Shown: in pieces, positions 47,257-59,270 of the stretch | How positions within the stretch are numbered: the first letter of the stretch is position 1 | How the letters are laid out: each line of letters starts with the position of its first letter | Assembly: GCA_028622995.1 (NCBI GenBank) | Contig: JAJQJQ010000045.1 | Location: 930,001 to 994,000 of the forward strand | DNA: 64,000 bases | Reading direction: 5' to 3' | From: Panagrolaimus kolymaensis | Taxonomy: Eukaryota; Nematoda; Chromadorea; Rhabditida; Panagrolaimidae | Program-made: the position numbers and the translations under genes | The notes under the pieces: model-generated | Seen by the model: only the letters and a program-made list of their open reading frames with translations | Databases searched by the model: none | What the model was told of the DNA's origin: nothing

Positions 47257-47832
47257 TATTATAGCTTTAAAGCAAGCTAACACAAAAAGGCACTAATAAA
47301 GTGTTCAACGTAAAATTGAAAGAATAAAATTTTTAGTTGAAACTAAAAATTTTGCTTTGAAGAAGAAAAAAAAGAAAGATTGAGTAACAGAGAAAGTCAG
47401 AGAAAAATTATTTTTCTGCGGTTTTTTGTTTGATGGCTTTTTGCCAAACGAAATTTTGCGAGGCAGTTTTTTGGAAAGTGAAAGCTTTTTTCATTCAAGC
47501 TCAAACATTTTTTTTATTTGCTCGACGATGTCCATTTTTTTCTTCTTCATTTAGCGTGTTTGATTGAAAACTAATTTTTCCTCCTTTATTTTCAGGTGAT
47601 AAAAATCTTAACCATCATCAGTATCGGGGTTCAAATCAACTCATACCGATATCTTCAAATTCTTTTTGGTCAATATTAACAACAACAACGACTAAAGCAG
47701 CGGGAAAAGAAAATTTCAATTTTTGAAAATCAACGACTACGCTCTTGGTTTCTCTTTGCTTTGTTGCAAAGCTTTCATCCTTCGTATTTCCTGCTTATTT
47801 TCGGGTTTGTTGTATTCAAATTTGAATGAAAA
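47257..47832. promoter_or_regulatory. Bidirectional promoter region, SNAPC4 / AT-hook gene
   Basis: 576 bp between divergent start codons. A TTATTTTCAG acceptor near 47595 points to a trans-spliced or spliced 5' leader for the plus-strand gene. I could not identify specific factor sites. Confidence 0.4.
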
Positions 47833-49716
47833 ATGCCTTCCAATAGTTCTGTTGCTCGTCCAGCTTTCAAATCTCGTCTTCCACAGCCAACAAAAATCAT
47901 GAAAAAATCGTCTTTCTTAAAAGTATGTTGTTACAATATTCTCTTATCCTTTTAACAATGTTGTTTGCTTTTAGGAACCTAAAGGATATTTAAAGAAGCA
48001 AGAATTAACTAAATGGACTAATAGTATCAATGCTAATGGTGGTATTAGTAAGTTAATGTCTCACTCTTGATTTATCTTACTGCTATTTTTTCAGGTGCTC
48101 TTCGTGTTCATGATGAAAATCAACCTTCTTTTCGTCCAAAGAAATTTGATTCTGCTGATGTTGGTATGGCAACTTTTACTATCAACTTTTGGACAACTAA
48201 CTATGCATCACTTTTCAGCAAAGAATGTACCTATAACTCCTCGAAAGACTCGAAATGGTAAAGTGTATAGCCGATTAAGCACCATTTTCGCTAATAAGCT
48301 TTCTAAAATTGAACTTCCAAAGCCTCCAATCGCTTTTTCAAGTCCGAAGTTACCTGTAATAAATCTACCAAAGCCTCAACTTGCTTCTTATGATTCGAAT
48401 TTACCTGTTATAAACCTTCTAAAGCTTCAATGTGCTTCTTCTGGACCGAAGTTACCTGAAATAAATTTTTGTAAGCTTTTTTTCATCCTTTTGTTTTACA
48501 TTCTAAAAACCATGTTTTAGCATCTCCAGCTTCTTCCAAACCTTTACATGAAGTTAATATTATTTCTATTGATGACCAATGTATGTTTTCTACTGTTATA
48601 AAAGCATCTTACAGTGACGTTTTAGCAAATTCTATGATGCCTATGGTTTCAACAGATCTTAGTATGGTTACTCAAGAAGAAATCGATAGGACGTTTGAAG
48701 ATATTCCGAACTTAGAAGATGTTGATATTCCAAAAGCTTTGATTTCGTTCAATTCAACTTCTGATTCCATCAATCTTGAAAACAATGAAGAAATTGTTCT
48801 AGTGCCTGATGAAGACGTTGGTAAAGAAGTTGCTGAAATTTTGAATGAAGTTATTGAAATGGTTGAAAGAAGTTATAATGAATTGATCAACAAGCCTGAA
48901 CTTTCTCATTTTGTTTCAAATGATCTTGCCTCATCTTCTGAAACAACGGTATTCGAACCTGAACCATCTCATTTTGTTTCAAATGATCTTGCCTCATCTT
49001 CTGAAACAACGGTATTCGAACCTGAACCATCTCATTTTGTTTCAAATGATCTTGCCTCATCTTCTGAAACAACGGTATTCGAACCTGAACCATCTCATTT
49101 TGTTTCAAATGATCTTGCCTCATCTTCTGAAACAACGGTATTCGAACCTGAGCTTTCTCGTTCTGCTTCGGATGATCTTGCTTCAACTACTGTACCAAAT
49201 CAAAATGAACCACCAAAAAAGAAAGGACGTCCTCGTAAAACTCCTGCTAATATGAAATCATCACCTTTAAAAGATTCAACTCCATCGCCGCGAAAAGCTT
49301 CTGGTCTTCCAACATTATATCCACAAATGGTCAACAAAAATACTCCATCTCGTGAACAAGTTAATGGTAAAACTTTTGTATCAATCACATGGCCGAAGAA
49401 TCATAAAAAGAAGCAAGGAATTCCACAAACTATTGAAAGTAAGTTTGACATTTCTGCTGCCATTATTACTATGCTTTCATTATCGATTAACCATGTCTTA
49501 TCTCACTTTTTTTCAGTTCATTCTTCGTTGCTTGTCAATCCAAAAGAATCTTGTTTGAAGAAAGAAAAGAATCAAAGCTGGAATGGTCAAAAGCATTTTC
49601 GTTGGGCTGATGATAAGGATAAGAAAGAATTAACAACAGTATGTGAATTTACATCAGATGAAAAATACTCGTTCCGTCAATCAACTCATCGCAAAAGCTA
49701 CTCTGAACCATCATAA
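47833..49716 (+). CDS. AT-hook protein with internal 21-residue repeats
   Basis: Six exons join in phase: 47833-47922, 47975-48047, 48095-48163, 48219-48470, 48521-49438 and 49517-49716, giving about 503 residues. Reading through 48164-48218 as exon would stop at 48259-48261, so that 55-nt stretch is taken as an intron. Order: basic N-terminus; short repeats of the SPKLPVINLPK type (residues about 90-130); acidic middle; four near-identical 21-residue repeats SHFVSNDLASSSETTVFEPE (about 258-341); AT-hook core KKKGRPRKTP (about 365); SP/TP sites (DSTPSPRKAS); and a C-terminus with KHFRWADDKDKKEL, which resembles a PP1-docking or chromosomal-protein tail. It is likely nuclear, bound to AT-rich DNA. 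No orthologue recognised. Confidence 0.8.
48898..49149 (+). repeat. Four 63-bp tandem repeats in coding DNA
   Basis: Copies at 48898, 48961, 49024 and 49087 are identical or nearly so at DNA level and in frame (21 codons). A fifth, diverged half-copy follows. Confidence 0.92.
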
Positions 49717-50744
49717 AAAGAATAATAATTTTATCTAGACCATTTTTTGTTCGTTATAATTTTTATTTATATGTATTTTTAATTTCATATTGTTTAATCT
49801 TCTGTTTTCTATGTACTGTTGAAATGATTTCAATAAATTTTTTCTCTTATCTCTTTTGTATTTGGCTTGATTGGGATGTTTTTGGGGATGAAAGAACTTA
49901 GGTTTTGTGGAAACGGGAGTTGCATTTATTGTTTGTTTGTTCGGCTGGTTGGTTAAATGGAAGATGAAACTAAAAGGGCAAAGGAAAGCAATACCAACTT
50001 ACTTTGCGAATATGCTGCAGCCAACTAAAAAGGTTTACGGTAATCAACCAACCTACAAAGTTGCTTTCGAAGTGCGCAATTGGAATCTTCAAGCTTCAAA
50101 TGAAGATCTAAAAATGACTTTTCAGCAAACAATGTTGCCTTATTTTTTATGCATTGTTTTACCACTCAAATAACTTCGGAAATACATACCATTCTTCCAA
50201 TTGAATTACTTGTTCAGAAGGAAGCAAAATTTTATCGAAAAGTTTTACTCGGTACTCTTCCATGAATTACCAAATTGTTAATTTCACTTTTGAAATCTGT
50301 TCCAACGACATTCAAAAATCATTGAATCTCTTGTTGATCTTTTAAATGTTAAAAAACAAAACAAACCAAAACACTAAACTTTTTTTAAATTATTCAAAAA
50401 GCATTTATTCCTTTGCACTGTTGTTGCTTGTGAAAGGTAAGTAAAGAAACAAACCTAACCCTCATAAATTTTTTGTTGCTTCATTCATGCTTTTGTAAGA
50501 AAAATTAGGAAGACTTGTTTTATGCAAATCAATACAAAAATTTTGCCATTAATTATGAGATCCTTAACTCCGTGACATCAGAATCAAATTTACTTCTTTA
50601 AGATTTTCAAAGATTGTACTAAACTTACTCCCGCAATTCCCATAGCTTACCCATCAATTGCAAATAATTTTAAGCTTACCCTCAATTTGGATCTCATAAA
50701 ATCGTTTTCAAGGAACTCAAACTTTTAAAACACATCAAAGTTGA

Positions 50745-50905
50745 GCACCGCTCGGTACCGCTTCATTGTTATGCAATGAAAACTTCTCACATTGAGCATT
50801 CATTCACATTTATGAAAATTTTTCATTTATTTTTCTCTTTTCCCTTATGAAGCATTTCCGAGCGCGAACGAAATGACGAACGAACAATGAAAATTACTAG
50901 GAAGG
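50745..50905. repeat. Dispersed repeat copy, related to 60235-60390
   Basis: Shares ACCGCTTCATT(G/T)TTATG(C/T)AATGAAAA, a CACATT...CATTCATTCA(A/C)(A/T)TTTATG stretch, ATGAAGCATTTCC and AAAATTACTAGGAAGGAT in the same order as the copy near 60.3 kb. Confidence 0.65.
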
Positions 50906-51610
50906 ATAAAAGAAATTTTTGGGTGTTTTAGAATAATGGCTTTTTATTTTTTTGCAATCACATTTAAAAAAAGGTTTGCAAGTAAAAAAAAAAGAGAGAG
51001 AAATAGAAGAAAAGAATTTCAAAGATTTGATTTTAGTATTTTGCTGGGTTTAAAAATAAACCGAGCACCGTTGTTTGACATTAAGTCCCTTTGTACAGTT
51101 TTTATATAAAAAAAAAAGACAAAGTTTTTTTATGCCATTTACGGTAGACGACAGACAAGAGAGAGACAAAAAAAAGAAGTATTAAAAAAAATTAAAGCAA
51201 AAATGAAGAAAAGAAAAATTTACCAAAAAAAAAATAAGAACTCGAATATTGGATTTAAAAAAAAGATACGAATGATGGAAAAAATAAAAATTAACTTTTG
51301 TTTGCCGACAAAAAAATATTAAAAAAAAGAAAACGCCGCCTCATTTTTCTCACAAATACATATACATGTATTTTATTTGGACAAACAATGATTTACATAT
51401 TTTTTTATTACTGAAAAACTCCCGCCTTCATACATTTATGTATTTATTCAAACTGTTTCTTCTCAACAACAATATTCATTTTTTTTCTTTTAGGAAGAGC
51501 ATCTAAAAAATACGTTTCATCTTTTTTTTGTATTTATGGCAAAAAAAAAACTAAAGAAAAAAAAATATCTTTCGTTTTTTAATGTGATGGCAAAAAAATA
51601 CTCCTTCTTT

Positions 51611-51880
51611 TTTTGTTAATGCTTCATTCATGCTTTTTTTTTATGGTAAAAAGAAAAAAATGTAAGCAGAAAGAAAATATAATAAAGGAATGCTGATTTT
51701 TTCTTCTTTGGCAAAAAAAGGTTGTTGCTCAAGGTTCAAAAAAAAAACTGACACTTTAAATTTTTTTTTCCATTGTTTGACCGACCGACCAACTTCGGAC
51801 GCAAAAAAGGTGAACATCAAAAATTTGGATTCCACACAAAAATGATTCAAAAATGAAAGAAGTATGAAACTCTAAAAAAA
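51611..51880. repeat. Direct duplicate A (~270 bp)
   Basis: Matches 52968-53225 in order and orientation. Shared blocks include TTGCTCAAGGTTCAAAAAAA, TGACACTTTAAA, TTTTTCCATTGTTTGAC and GATGAACATC/GGTGAACATC. Confidence 0.7.
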
Positions 51881-52440
51881 TATGGAGTTCTTCCATTAAA
51901 ATTGAATGGAAATAAATAAAAACAATGAAAAGCAAATTAATTGAAATCATAGACAATAATCCAAATAACAATAACTTTATTTCACAGCAAAGTGAATCCG
52001 AAATGCATTTTTTGAAGTTATAAAAAAAAAATAACAATTGTGAAAAATATAATTCAAACCTAATCGTTTGTTGGTGGTCTTGGATTTTCTTCACTTTAGC
52101 GTGGAAGGGTTTTTTACTAAAAACTTTTACTCAAAAACAATGAATAAAAACTTTTTTTTTGAAAATAAAATCACTTCTTTTTTGCATTTGCTGAAGTATA
52201 AAATTTTAAAATTTGAAAATTCTAAAGCTATTCAAAAAAAAAACAGGAAAAGTCTGCTCCACTAAACTGAAGAAGGCCCTTAATCATAATTGCCATCAGA
52301 ACTTTTTACATTTGGTTCATAGCCATTTTATTTATTTGTTTTTCAGCAGGTTGGTTTAACAGATATATTTTTGCTTGCAATTTCCAAATGAGTGTAAAAA
52401 CGCGATTTATTACCATAAAATATCCATAAAATCGCTATTT

Positions 52441-52656
52441 TTAATTTTGTATCAAAGATTGAGAAGGAGGATTGGTTAAAATATTCAGATCAGAAGACTT
52501 AAATATTTGTTGTGCTATTTCAAGAAGAGGTGCGTTGTTTGATTTTGAGATAAATAAAACCGGATACGTATTTTCTATTTTTGTAAGATTTTTTAAATGT
52601 TCAACACAGATTTGAATTTTTTTAGCGCCACCAGGAGCTTGTAAAACATAAACCAA
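52441..52656 (-). pseudogene. Coding relic, possibly from an SF1 helicase ATP-binding region
   Basis: A 71-codon minus-strand frame with good protein-like composition: VLQAPGGAKKIQICVEHLK, then YPVLFISKSNNAPLLEIAQQ. The arrangement recalls the P-loop and motif Ia of UPF1/DNA2-like helicases (QGPPGTGKT, later SN.A...A), but the P-loop Gly-Lys-Thr is destroyed and there is no start or flanking exon. I read it as a decayed gene fragment; the family call is tentative. Confidence 0.35.
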
Positions 52657-52967
52657 ATACTGGCATATTATAACTGATTTTATAACATTTAATTATTGAA
52701 TGGGAAATAAACCCAAAAAAAAAAAGAGATTTAGTAATTTCTTTATTTTTTTTAAGTAAATTAGAACTTTTTAATTAAAAAGAGAAAGAAAAAAGCAATA
52801 AACTTTTAAATATTCAAAAAGCATTTATTCCTTTGCAGCCAAATTTGAGTGAATGCAATTTGCAAAAAAAAAAAACATGAATGCTCATTTTTTATAGTTA
52901 AAAAAAGAGAGGTGTTGTTGCTTGGGAAAATACATAAGTAAAAAATAAACCTATCACTCCTATTAAA

Positions 52968-53225
52968 TATTTTTTTGCTTCATTCATGCTTTTTTTTTGT
53001 TTGCAAAGAAAAAGGTGTAAGCACAAAGAAAAGAAATTGAACGAATGCTGACTTTTTCTTTATTGGCAAAAAAGGAGTGTTGCTCAAGGTTCAAAAAAAA
53101 ATTGACACTTTAAAATTTTTTTCCATTGTTTGACCCGACCACTTTTAGACGACAAAAAAAAGATGAACATCGAAATTTCACAAACAAAAAAATATGCGAA
53201 AATGAAAGAATCATGAATGCATTAT
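52968..53225. repeat. Direct duplicate B (~260 bp)
   Basis: Second copy of the segment at 51611-51880, about 1.35 kb downstream. Its left flank (52810-52840) also resembles 50390-50420 (TATTCAAAAAGCATTTATTC). Confidence 0.7.
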
Positions 53226-53313
53226 AAGAAAAAAGTGGTGTCCTTTGTTTGAAATTGAATGAAAATAATATTAATTTTTTTATTTAACCCTTTTGTTGCA
53301 TTTTTATTTTTCA

Positions 53314-53452
53314 GATTTCTTGATAGTCCAGAACTTATAATATTTCTGACTTCCATCGCTCAAACTTTTAATTCTATTACTAATGAAGGGATCACAAGAT
53401 GTGAATTTTTTTGTGGGCTAAAGCGAGACTTTGAAAAAAAGAAAAAAAAATA
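53314..53452 (+). pseudogene. Possible terminal-exon relic
   Basis: After TTTTTCAG at 53313 a frame reads FLDSPELIIFLTSIAQTFNS and ends in poly-Lys and TAA. Codon usage is protein-like, but no partner exon was found. It could belong to the same decayed gene as the relic at 52.5 kb or be spurious. Confidence 0.2.
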
Positions 53453-54276
53453 ATTTTAGTTTTACAAAAATAAATAAATAACAAAAAAAAGTGTAAGCAA
53501 TAATTCTTTATTTAAAATTTGAACATTAATAATTAATATTCTTTCATTTTTATGACTTGAAAATTCATAAATTGTACCAAAACTAAAATTTTGTTTATCA
53601 AATGAATTGCTCATAATCAATTATATTTATGTATCTTTTCTAAACTAAAAATTTGTGGATTAGAGGTCAAAGAACTTTTTTTAGGAAATAAATTTCGTTT
53701 TATAGTTGGCTTTTTTTTAAATTTTAATCTGGAAAGAAAATAAAGAAAGAAAGAAAAAATAATAATAACAAAAAACCATTAAATTCAATTGTTTCGAGCG
53801 AACTTAATTTTTATTTTTTATTTGATGTGTGAAATTCCATTCCCATAACATTCGAATAAAAAAACCAATACTAATCATTTTTTCTTCGCAGATAATTGGA
53901 AAAATGATAAAACTTGATAAAAGCCGAATAGAAATTAAATGGAATAATAAGACAAAGTAAAATATTTATCAAATTCGGTATTGTTGCAAGTCGAATTCAT
54001 TTTTTAGCTTCCGAAAATCTTAAACTTTATTCGTTTTTTTTCTTCTTTAGTTTTTTTGATCTTTTGCTTATTCACCATTTTTTGAAATAACACAACATCG
54101 CTCGCTCGCCGTAAAATCTGCTTGGCTAGCTTCAAGGAAAAATCAAAAAAACAAAAAAGACACGCGAATGAAGAGATAGGGTGCCGACGCTCATTCGTGT
54201 TGTTGTATTTTCTTCTTTTAATGCTTTTTCTAAAAAAGATCGTGTCTTTCTTTATTTTAAAATGTTATTATTCCAT

Positions 54277-54363
54277 ACCCTGATAGTCCAGTGGTTACAG
54301 GATATCTGACTCTCAAAGTTTTGGGGTAATCAGGAGACCCGGGTTCGAATCCCGGTCAGGGTG
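54277..54363 (+). tRNA. tRNA-Glu (anticodon CTC) with a 13-nt intron
   Basis: Acceptor stem ACCCTGA (54277-54283) pairs with TCAGGGT (54356-54362), with discriminator G. The D stem is GTCC/GGAT around AGTGGTTACA, the anticodon stem TCTGA/TCAGG, the variable loop AGAC, and the T arm CCGGG-TTCGAAT-CCCGG. The anticodon loop is 20 nt: CTCTCA plus 13 extra bases plus A, so an intron sits at the canonical 37/38 position. CTC and the overall sequence match eukaryotic tRNA-Glu closely. The internal A and B boxes (GTCCAGTGG, GGTTCGAATCC) are intact. Confidence 0.9.
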
Positions 54364-55220
54364 TATTTTTTGCATAAACCATAACTTTTTTGACGGAGAT
54401 ACGATAGTCAAAGCAAAAAACTACACAATTCTCTTTTTATTTTTAGTCATTTTACTTGGAAATTCCTATAAAAAAGCTTTTATTTCAATAAATAATAACC
54501 TGTAATGACTATAGTTTCAGGAAAAATAAATCCCATAAATGACACTCGACATAATGAAGACGAGCGTCGTCGAATTACATAGCCTCCAACAATAGCGTCT
54601 TTGAAAATTTCCATTTTCAATCGCAGCAATAAAACAATAAAAAATTTAATACAATTCTGCAAAAAATTTAATACAATGCTGCTAAAATTTATCTAATCAT
54701 AAAGCAGTTCCAAGTTAATAAAAATTTGAGTTAGGTAAAAAAATATGAAAAGACAATAACAATGTTAGAAAGTTTTTATTTGTTTATCAAAAAAAATGCA
54801 ACCATAATTTTCAATCAAAAAAAGTTCACGAATAGTTTTTGGTAGTCAAGCTTTTAGTAGTAAACTTTAACTAATCGCATTCTATTATCTGTTTAATAAA
54901 GCTATAGCTAGCTTTAGTCATTATAAAAAAAATTTATTTTGGGAAATTAGTAATTTGTAAAGCTTCGCAAACATATCGAAATTCGATTCTTTCAAGTTTT
55001 ACTCCACCAAATTTCAAATTCACTGCATCATAGCTTTTTTGGCGAAATATCTCCACATTGCCATAAAAAAATGTTTGCGTGTTGCACAACATTGCAGTTT
55101 TTTTCCCAATCAAAAAAACGTTGTTGTCTTCCATTTTTTAAGCTTCCTTTTTTTATTCATCCAATATCAAACTTGTGTTTCATCTTTATTATTATTTTCA
55201 GGTAATTTACCTATCTCAAA
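54364..55220. other. Interval between tRNA-Glu and ABCE1
   Basis: Two minus-strand frames have protein-like stretches: 55134-54934 (MEDNNVFLIGKKTAMLCN start, 66 codons) and 54614-54480 (MEIFKDAIVGGYVIRRR start). No splice sites link them convincingly and no family is recognised; they may be relics. A TATTTTCAG acceptor ends at 55201, 19 bases before the ABCE1 start. Confidence 0.4.
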
Positions 55221-57320
55221 ATGAACAAACGACCAAATAAAGATAAAGTTCAAACGAGCTTAACTCGTATTGCTATTGTAAATAGTGATCGATGTAAACC
55301 TAAAAATTGTGGTCAAGCTTGTAAGAAAGTATGTCCAATTGTTAAACAAGGTAAGCATTTTTTTCTTTTTCTTTTATAAACAGCTTCTAATCTTTCATTT
55401 TCAGGTAGACAATGTATCGTCGTCGAACCAACATCAAAAATCGCTGAAATTTCTGAAATTCTATGTATTGGCTGTGGTATGTGTGTGAAGGTTAGTACAA
55501 TTTATTCGTCTTTGGTTCAACTCATTAATCCATTTTCCTCTTCAGAAATGTCCTTATGGTGCTATCAACATTATCAATATACCAAGTAATCTGGAAAAAG
55601 AAACAACTCATCGATACAGCGCAAATTCGTTCAAACTTCATCGTCTTCCTATGCCACGTTTGGGACAAGTAAACATACTCTTTTCATCTTCGTTTTCCTA
55701 ATCTTTTGCTTCCTTTTTAGGTGTTAGGTCTCGTCGGAACTAATGGTATTGGTAAATCAACAGCTTTGAAGATTCTTGCTGGTATGGTTAAACCAAATCT
55801 CGGAAATTTTACAAGCACACCTGAATGGCCTGCCATCCTTCAACATTATCGTGGTTCTGAATTACAAAACTACTTCACTCGCTTTTTGGAAGACAAACTC
55901 AAGGTGCTAATCAAACCTCAATATGTTGATCAAATTCCTCGTGGACTAAAGAATAAAGAAGTGACCGTGAGAGAAATGCTCGTGTCAAAATGTGATCGTG
56001 ATAATTTTGATTATGCTGTAACAGAATTAGAACTTACAAAAGTATTAGATCGTAAAGTGGTTGATCTTTCTGGTGGTGAATTACAACGTTTCACAATTGC
56101 TATGGTTATCGTTCAACAAGCTGATGTTTACATGTTTGATGAACCTTCAAGTTATTTGGATGTTCGACAACGTATTCATGTTGCAAGAATTATTCGAGAG
56201 TTGATTCGTCATGATAATTATGTTATTGTTGTTGAACACGATTTAGCTGTATTGGATTATCTTTCTGATTCTATTTGTCTTCTTTATGGTTCTCCTGGTG
56301 CTTATGGTGTTGTAACAATGCCTTCTGGTGTTCGCGAAGGTATCAATCATTTCTTAGATGGTTTTGTTCCAACTGAAAATATGAGATTCCGGTATGTTTT
56401 TCTAACTAAAGCAAAGTTAACCATATCCCTTTTTAGTGAATCCTCTTTATCCTTCAAAGTTACGGATCAACTTGAAAATGAAGTTATCAAACGTGATGCA
56501 CATTACCAATATCCTGCTTGTGAAAAAACTCTTGGTGATTTCCATTTGTCTGTAGATGCTGGTGACTTTACTGATTCTGAAATTATCGTATTGCTTGGAG
56601 AAAATGGTACAGGAAAGACGACGATGATTCGAATGTTAGCTGGTCAACTTAAACCTGATGATGAAGATACTGAAATCCCTGTAATGAATATTTCTTACAA
56701 ACCTCAAAAGATTACTCCGAAGCATCAAGGTCTTGTTCGCCATCTCTTGCTTGATAAGATTCCGCAAATGGTTAATCATCCTGCATTCAAAACTGATGTA
56801 ATGAATCCTCTTCAAATTGATCGCCTTCTTGATTTGGAAGTTCAAAATCTTTCTGGTGGTGAACTTCAACGTATTGCTATAGTATTATGTCTTGGAAAAC
56901 CTGCTGATGTTTACCTCATCGATGAACCTTCTGCTTATTTGGATTCCGAGCAACGTTTACACGCTGCAAAAGTTATCAAACGGTAAGCAGCTATTTGAGT
57001 TAAGATACTTTTTCTCATTTGTTTCGTTTTTTAGTCATATTCTTCATTCAAAGAAAACGGCTTTTGTGGTTGAACACGATTTCATTATGAGTACTTATCT
57101 TGCTGATCGTGTTATTGTTATTGAAGGTGAACCTGCAATCAAAACGAAAGCAAATGCTCCTCAATCGTTGCTGAATGGCATGAATTCTTTCCTCAAACAT
57201 TTGGATATCTCTTTCCGACGTGATAATGAATCCCATAGACCGAGAATCAACAAATACAATTCTGTCAAAGATGTGGAACAAAAAAGCTCTGGAAATTACT
57301 TCTTCCTTGATGATGCTTAA
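55221..57320 (+). CDS. ABCE1: ATP-binding cassette protein ABCE1 (Rli1), ribosome recycling factor
   Basis: Six exons join in phase: 55221-55350, 55405-55490, 55546-55668, 55721-56391, 56437-56982 and 57035-57320, giving 613 residues (usual ~600). It splits 80S ribosomes after termination with Pelota/eRF1. The N-terminus carries eight cysteines for two 4Fe-4S clusters ([15 protein letters not shown] and [12 protein letters not shown]). Two ABC modules follow: [28 protein letters not shown] with H-loop VVEHD; then [32 protein letters not shown] with VVEHD. The C-terminal [20 protein letters not shown] is the invariant family end. All motifs are intact. A conserved essential gene, well supported. 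Confidence 0.96.
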
Positions 57321-57972
57321 ATGTTGCTCTCTAACCATTCTTTACTTTGTTTTTTCTATGTATTGTTTGGGATTTTTCTGTTGTTGTTGGTTTAACTTAA
57401 AATAATAATATATCTGTTTGTTTTGTGTTTCATTTATGTAACATTTAAATAAAAAAATTTGTTTCTAATAAAGTATTTGAGCTACTATCACTTCGTTTCG
57501 TGTTTCACTTTTTGTCTCGCTGTTTGTTGCTTATTCAAAAGGTTATGCTAAGTTTTGATAATCCCTTAAATTGATTAATTGTTAGCTTTCAAATTCTGTT
57601 AAGAATTTTACAAGCTTTAATGAGATCTGAATGTTGCCAATTCATTTTGATTAACCTTTGCTAGGAGTAAAAAAGCAAGTGAGCAATAATAAGGTCATGC
57701 CAAAGCCAAACAGAACCTTAATGAGATTATGAATTTGAAATCCATAGCTAAATTTGTAAAATCTCTTAGATACTTTTACAGCTTTACTTTCAAACGTTTG
57801 GGAGAAAACTGTTACAAGAATTTTTTTCATAACAAAGTGAGGTTATTAATAAAGAAGTGAGTAAAATAACAAAGTGAGTTTTCCCAAGTAATTTTATTAT
57901 AATCCTAAGCACATTTTACATGACATTACAATTAGACAAAAGAAGACTATTCATACAATACAAAAATATGAT
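57321..57972. other. Convergent 3' UTRs of ABCE1 and the thiolase
   Basis: AT-rich with AATAAA near 57447 (plus strand). A short direct repeat, (AA)CAAAGTGAG.TT, lies near 57832-57880. Nothing else recognised. Confidence 0.5.
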
Positions 57973-59270
57973 TTATACTAATTCAAGAAGTACAGCAATA
58001 CCTTGACCGCCACCAATACAAGCTGATCCAATACCATATTTTGCACCACGTCGCTTCATTTCATGAGCCAAATGACCAGTGATTCGAGTACCCGATGAAG
58101 CAAGAGGATGTCCAAGAGCAATAGCACCACCATTAACATTGAAGCGATCTCCATCAATTTTGAGTTCTTTTTGAACGGCAAGACATTGAGCAGCAAAAGC
58201 TTCATTAACTTCAATCAAATCAATCTTTTCTAATGGAACACCAGATTTCTTGCATACACCTCGAATAGCTTCAACAGGACCAATACCCATAATAGATGGA
58301 TCACAACCAACTGAATGCCAAGCCACCAGACGAACAAGAGGATGAAGATGCATACTTTCAACAGCTGATTCACTTGCTACTACAACAGCGGCAGCACCAT
58401 CACAAATACCCGAAGCATTACCAGCACTTACAAGACCTTCTTTTTTGAAAACAGGAGTAAGTTTTGTTAAAATTTCAATAGTTGTTTCACGAGGATGTTC
58501 ATCGACGAGGAATTGAGTTTCACCTTTCTTGCTTTTGATTGTAATAGGAACGATTTCATTTTTGAAATAACCAGCATTATTGGCTAATCTCCAACGAGTT
58601 TGTGAACGAAGAGCAAATTCATCCACTTCTTGACGAGTAAGTTTATACATGGCTCCAAGTTTTTCAGCTGTTAATCCCATTGGAGTCTTAATATATTGAT
58701 CAGTTAAGCCTGTCCATAAGCTATCTTCAAACTAAAAATGAGTAATGTACATATAAGAAACAATGAAGAAAAGCTTACTTCGATGGGTTTTCCAAGAGTT
58801 GTTCCAAAACGAGTATCACGTACAACAAAAGGTGCTTGAGACATACTTTCAGATCCACCAGCAATGACGACATTGGAATCACCGACGATAATTTGCTAAA
58901 AACGAAAAGTTAATTTAGTTAATGAAATAGTAGCTAAGAAACATACATGAGCAGCATTAACAATTGCTTCAAATCCAGATCCACATAGTCGATTAATAGT
59001 AAGAGCAGGAGTTTCAATTGGAAGTCCAATCTTTAATCCAGTATGACGAGAAATATATGCAGCATCTTTTGATGATTGGATAACATTTCCCAAAACGATA
59101 TGATCAACATTTTCTGGAGCAATTGAAGCACTTTGTAATGCAGCACGTGAAGCAATGGTAGCAAGTTCTGTAGCTGAATGATCCTTGAGTTTACCACCAA
59201 ATGTTCCAAAAGCTGTACGTTTTGCACTAACAATAAATATTCCAGATCTTGAAGCAGCAGGAGCAGCCAT
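57973..59270 (-). CDS. ACAA2: 3-ketoacyl-CoA thiolase, ACAA2 type
   Basis: Three exons join in phase: 59270-58947, 58895-58779 and 58731-57973, giving 399 residues (human ACAA2 has 397). It catalyses the last, thiolytic step of fatty-acid beta-oxidation, normally in mitochondria. The nucleophilic Cys lies in NRLCGSGFEAIVN, the catalytic His in GGAIALGHPLASSGTR, and the acid/base Cys in GSACIGGGQG. EVNEAFAAQ and GCDPSIMGIGPV are also present. The N-terminus (MAAPAASRSGIFIVSAKRT) is short, as in ACAA2, whose uncleaved N-terminus targets mitochondria. Local similarity is closer to ACAA2 than to ACAT1 or SCP2-thiolase. All active-site residues are intact. Confidence 0.94.

Larger units (their letters stand above)
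49717..54276. other. Repeat- and relic-rich interval
   Basis: 4.6 kb with duplicated segments (51611-51880 and 52968-53225; see also 50745-50905), a degenerate coding relic at 52441-52656 and a possible exon relic at 53314-53452. An 88-codon frame at 49907-50173 lacks an ATG start and support. No intact gene found. Confidence 0.5.

Noticed and set aside
48095..48261. A reading in which 48164-48218 is exon and the protein ends at 48261.
   Set aside because: GTATGG...TTTTCAG is a good intron. Removing it links to long downstream coding exons with repeats and an AT-hook.
49907..50173. An 88-codon plus-strand frame after the AT-hook gene.
   Set aside because: It does not begin with ATG, has no clear acceptor or donor, and its composition is only weakly protein-like.
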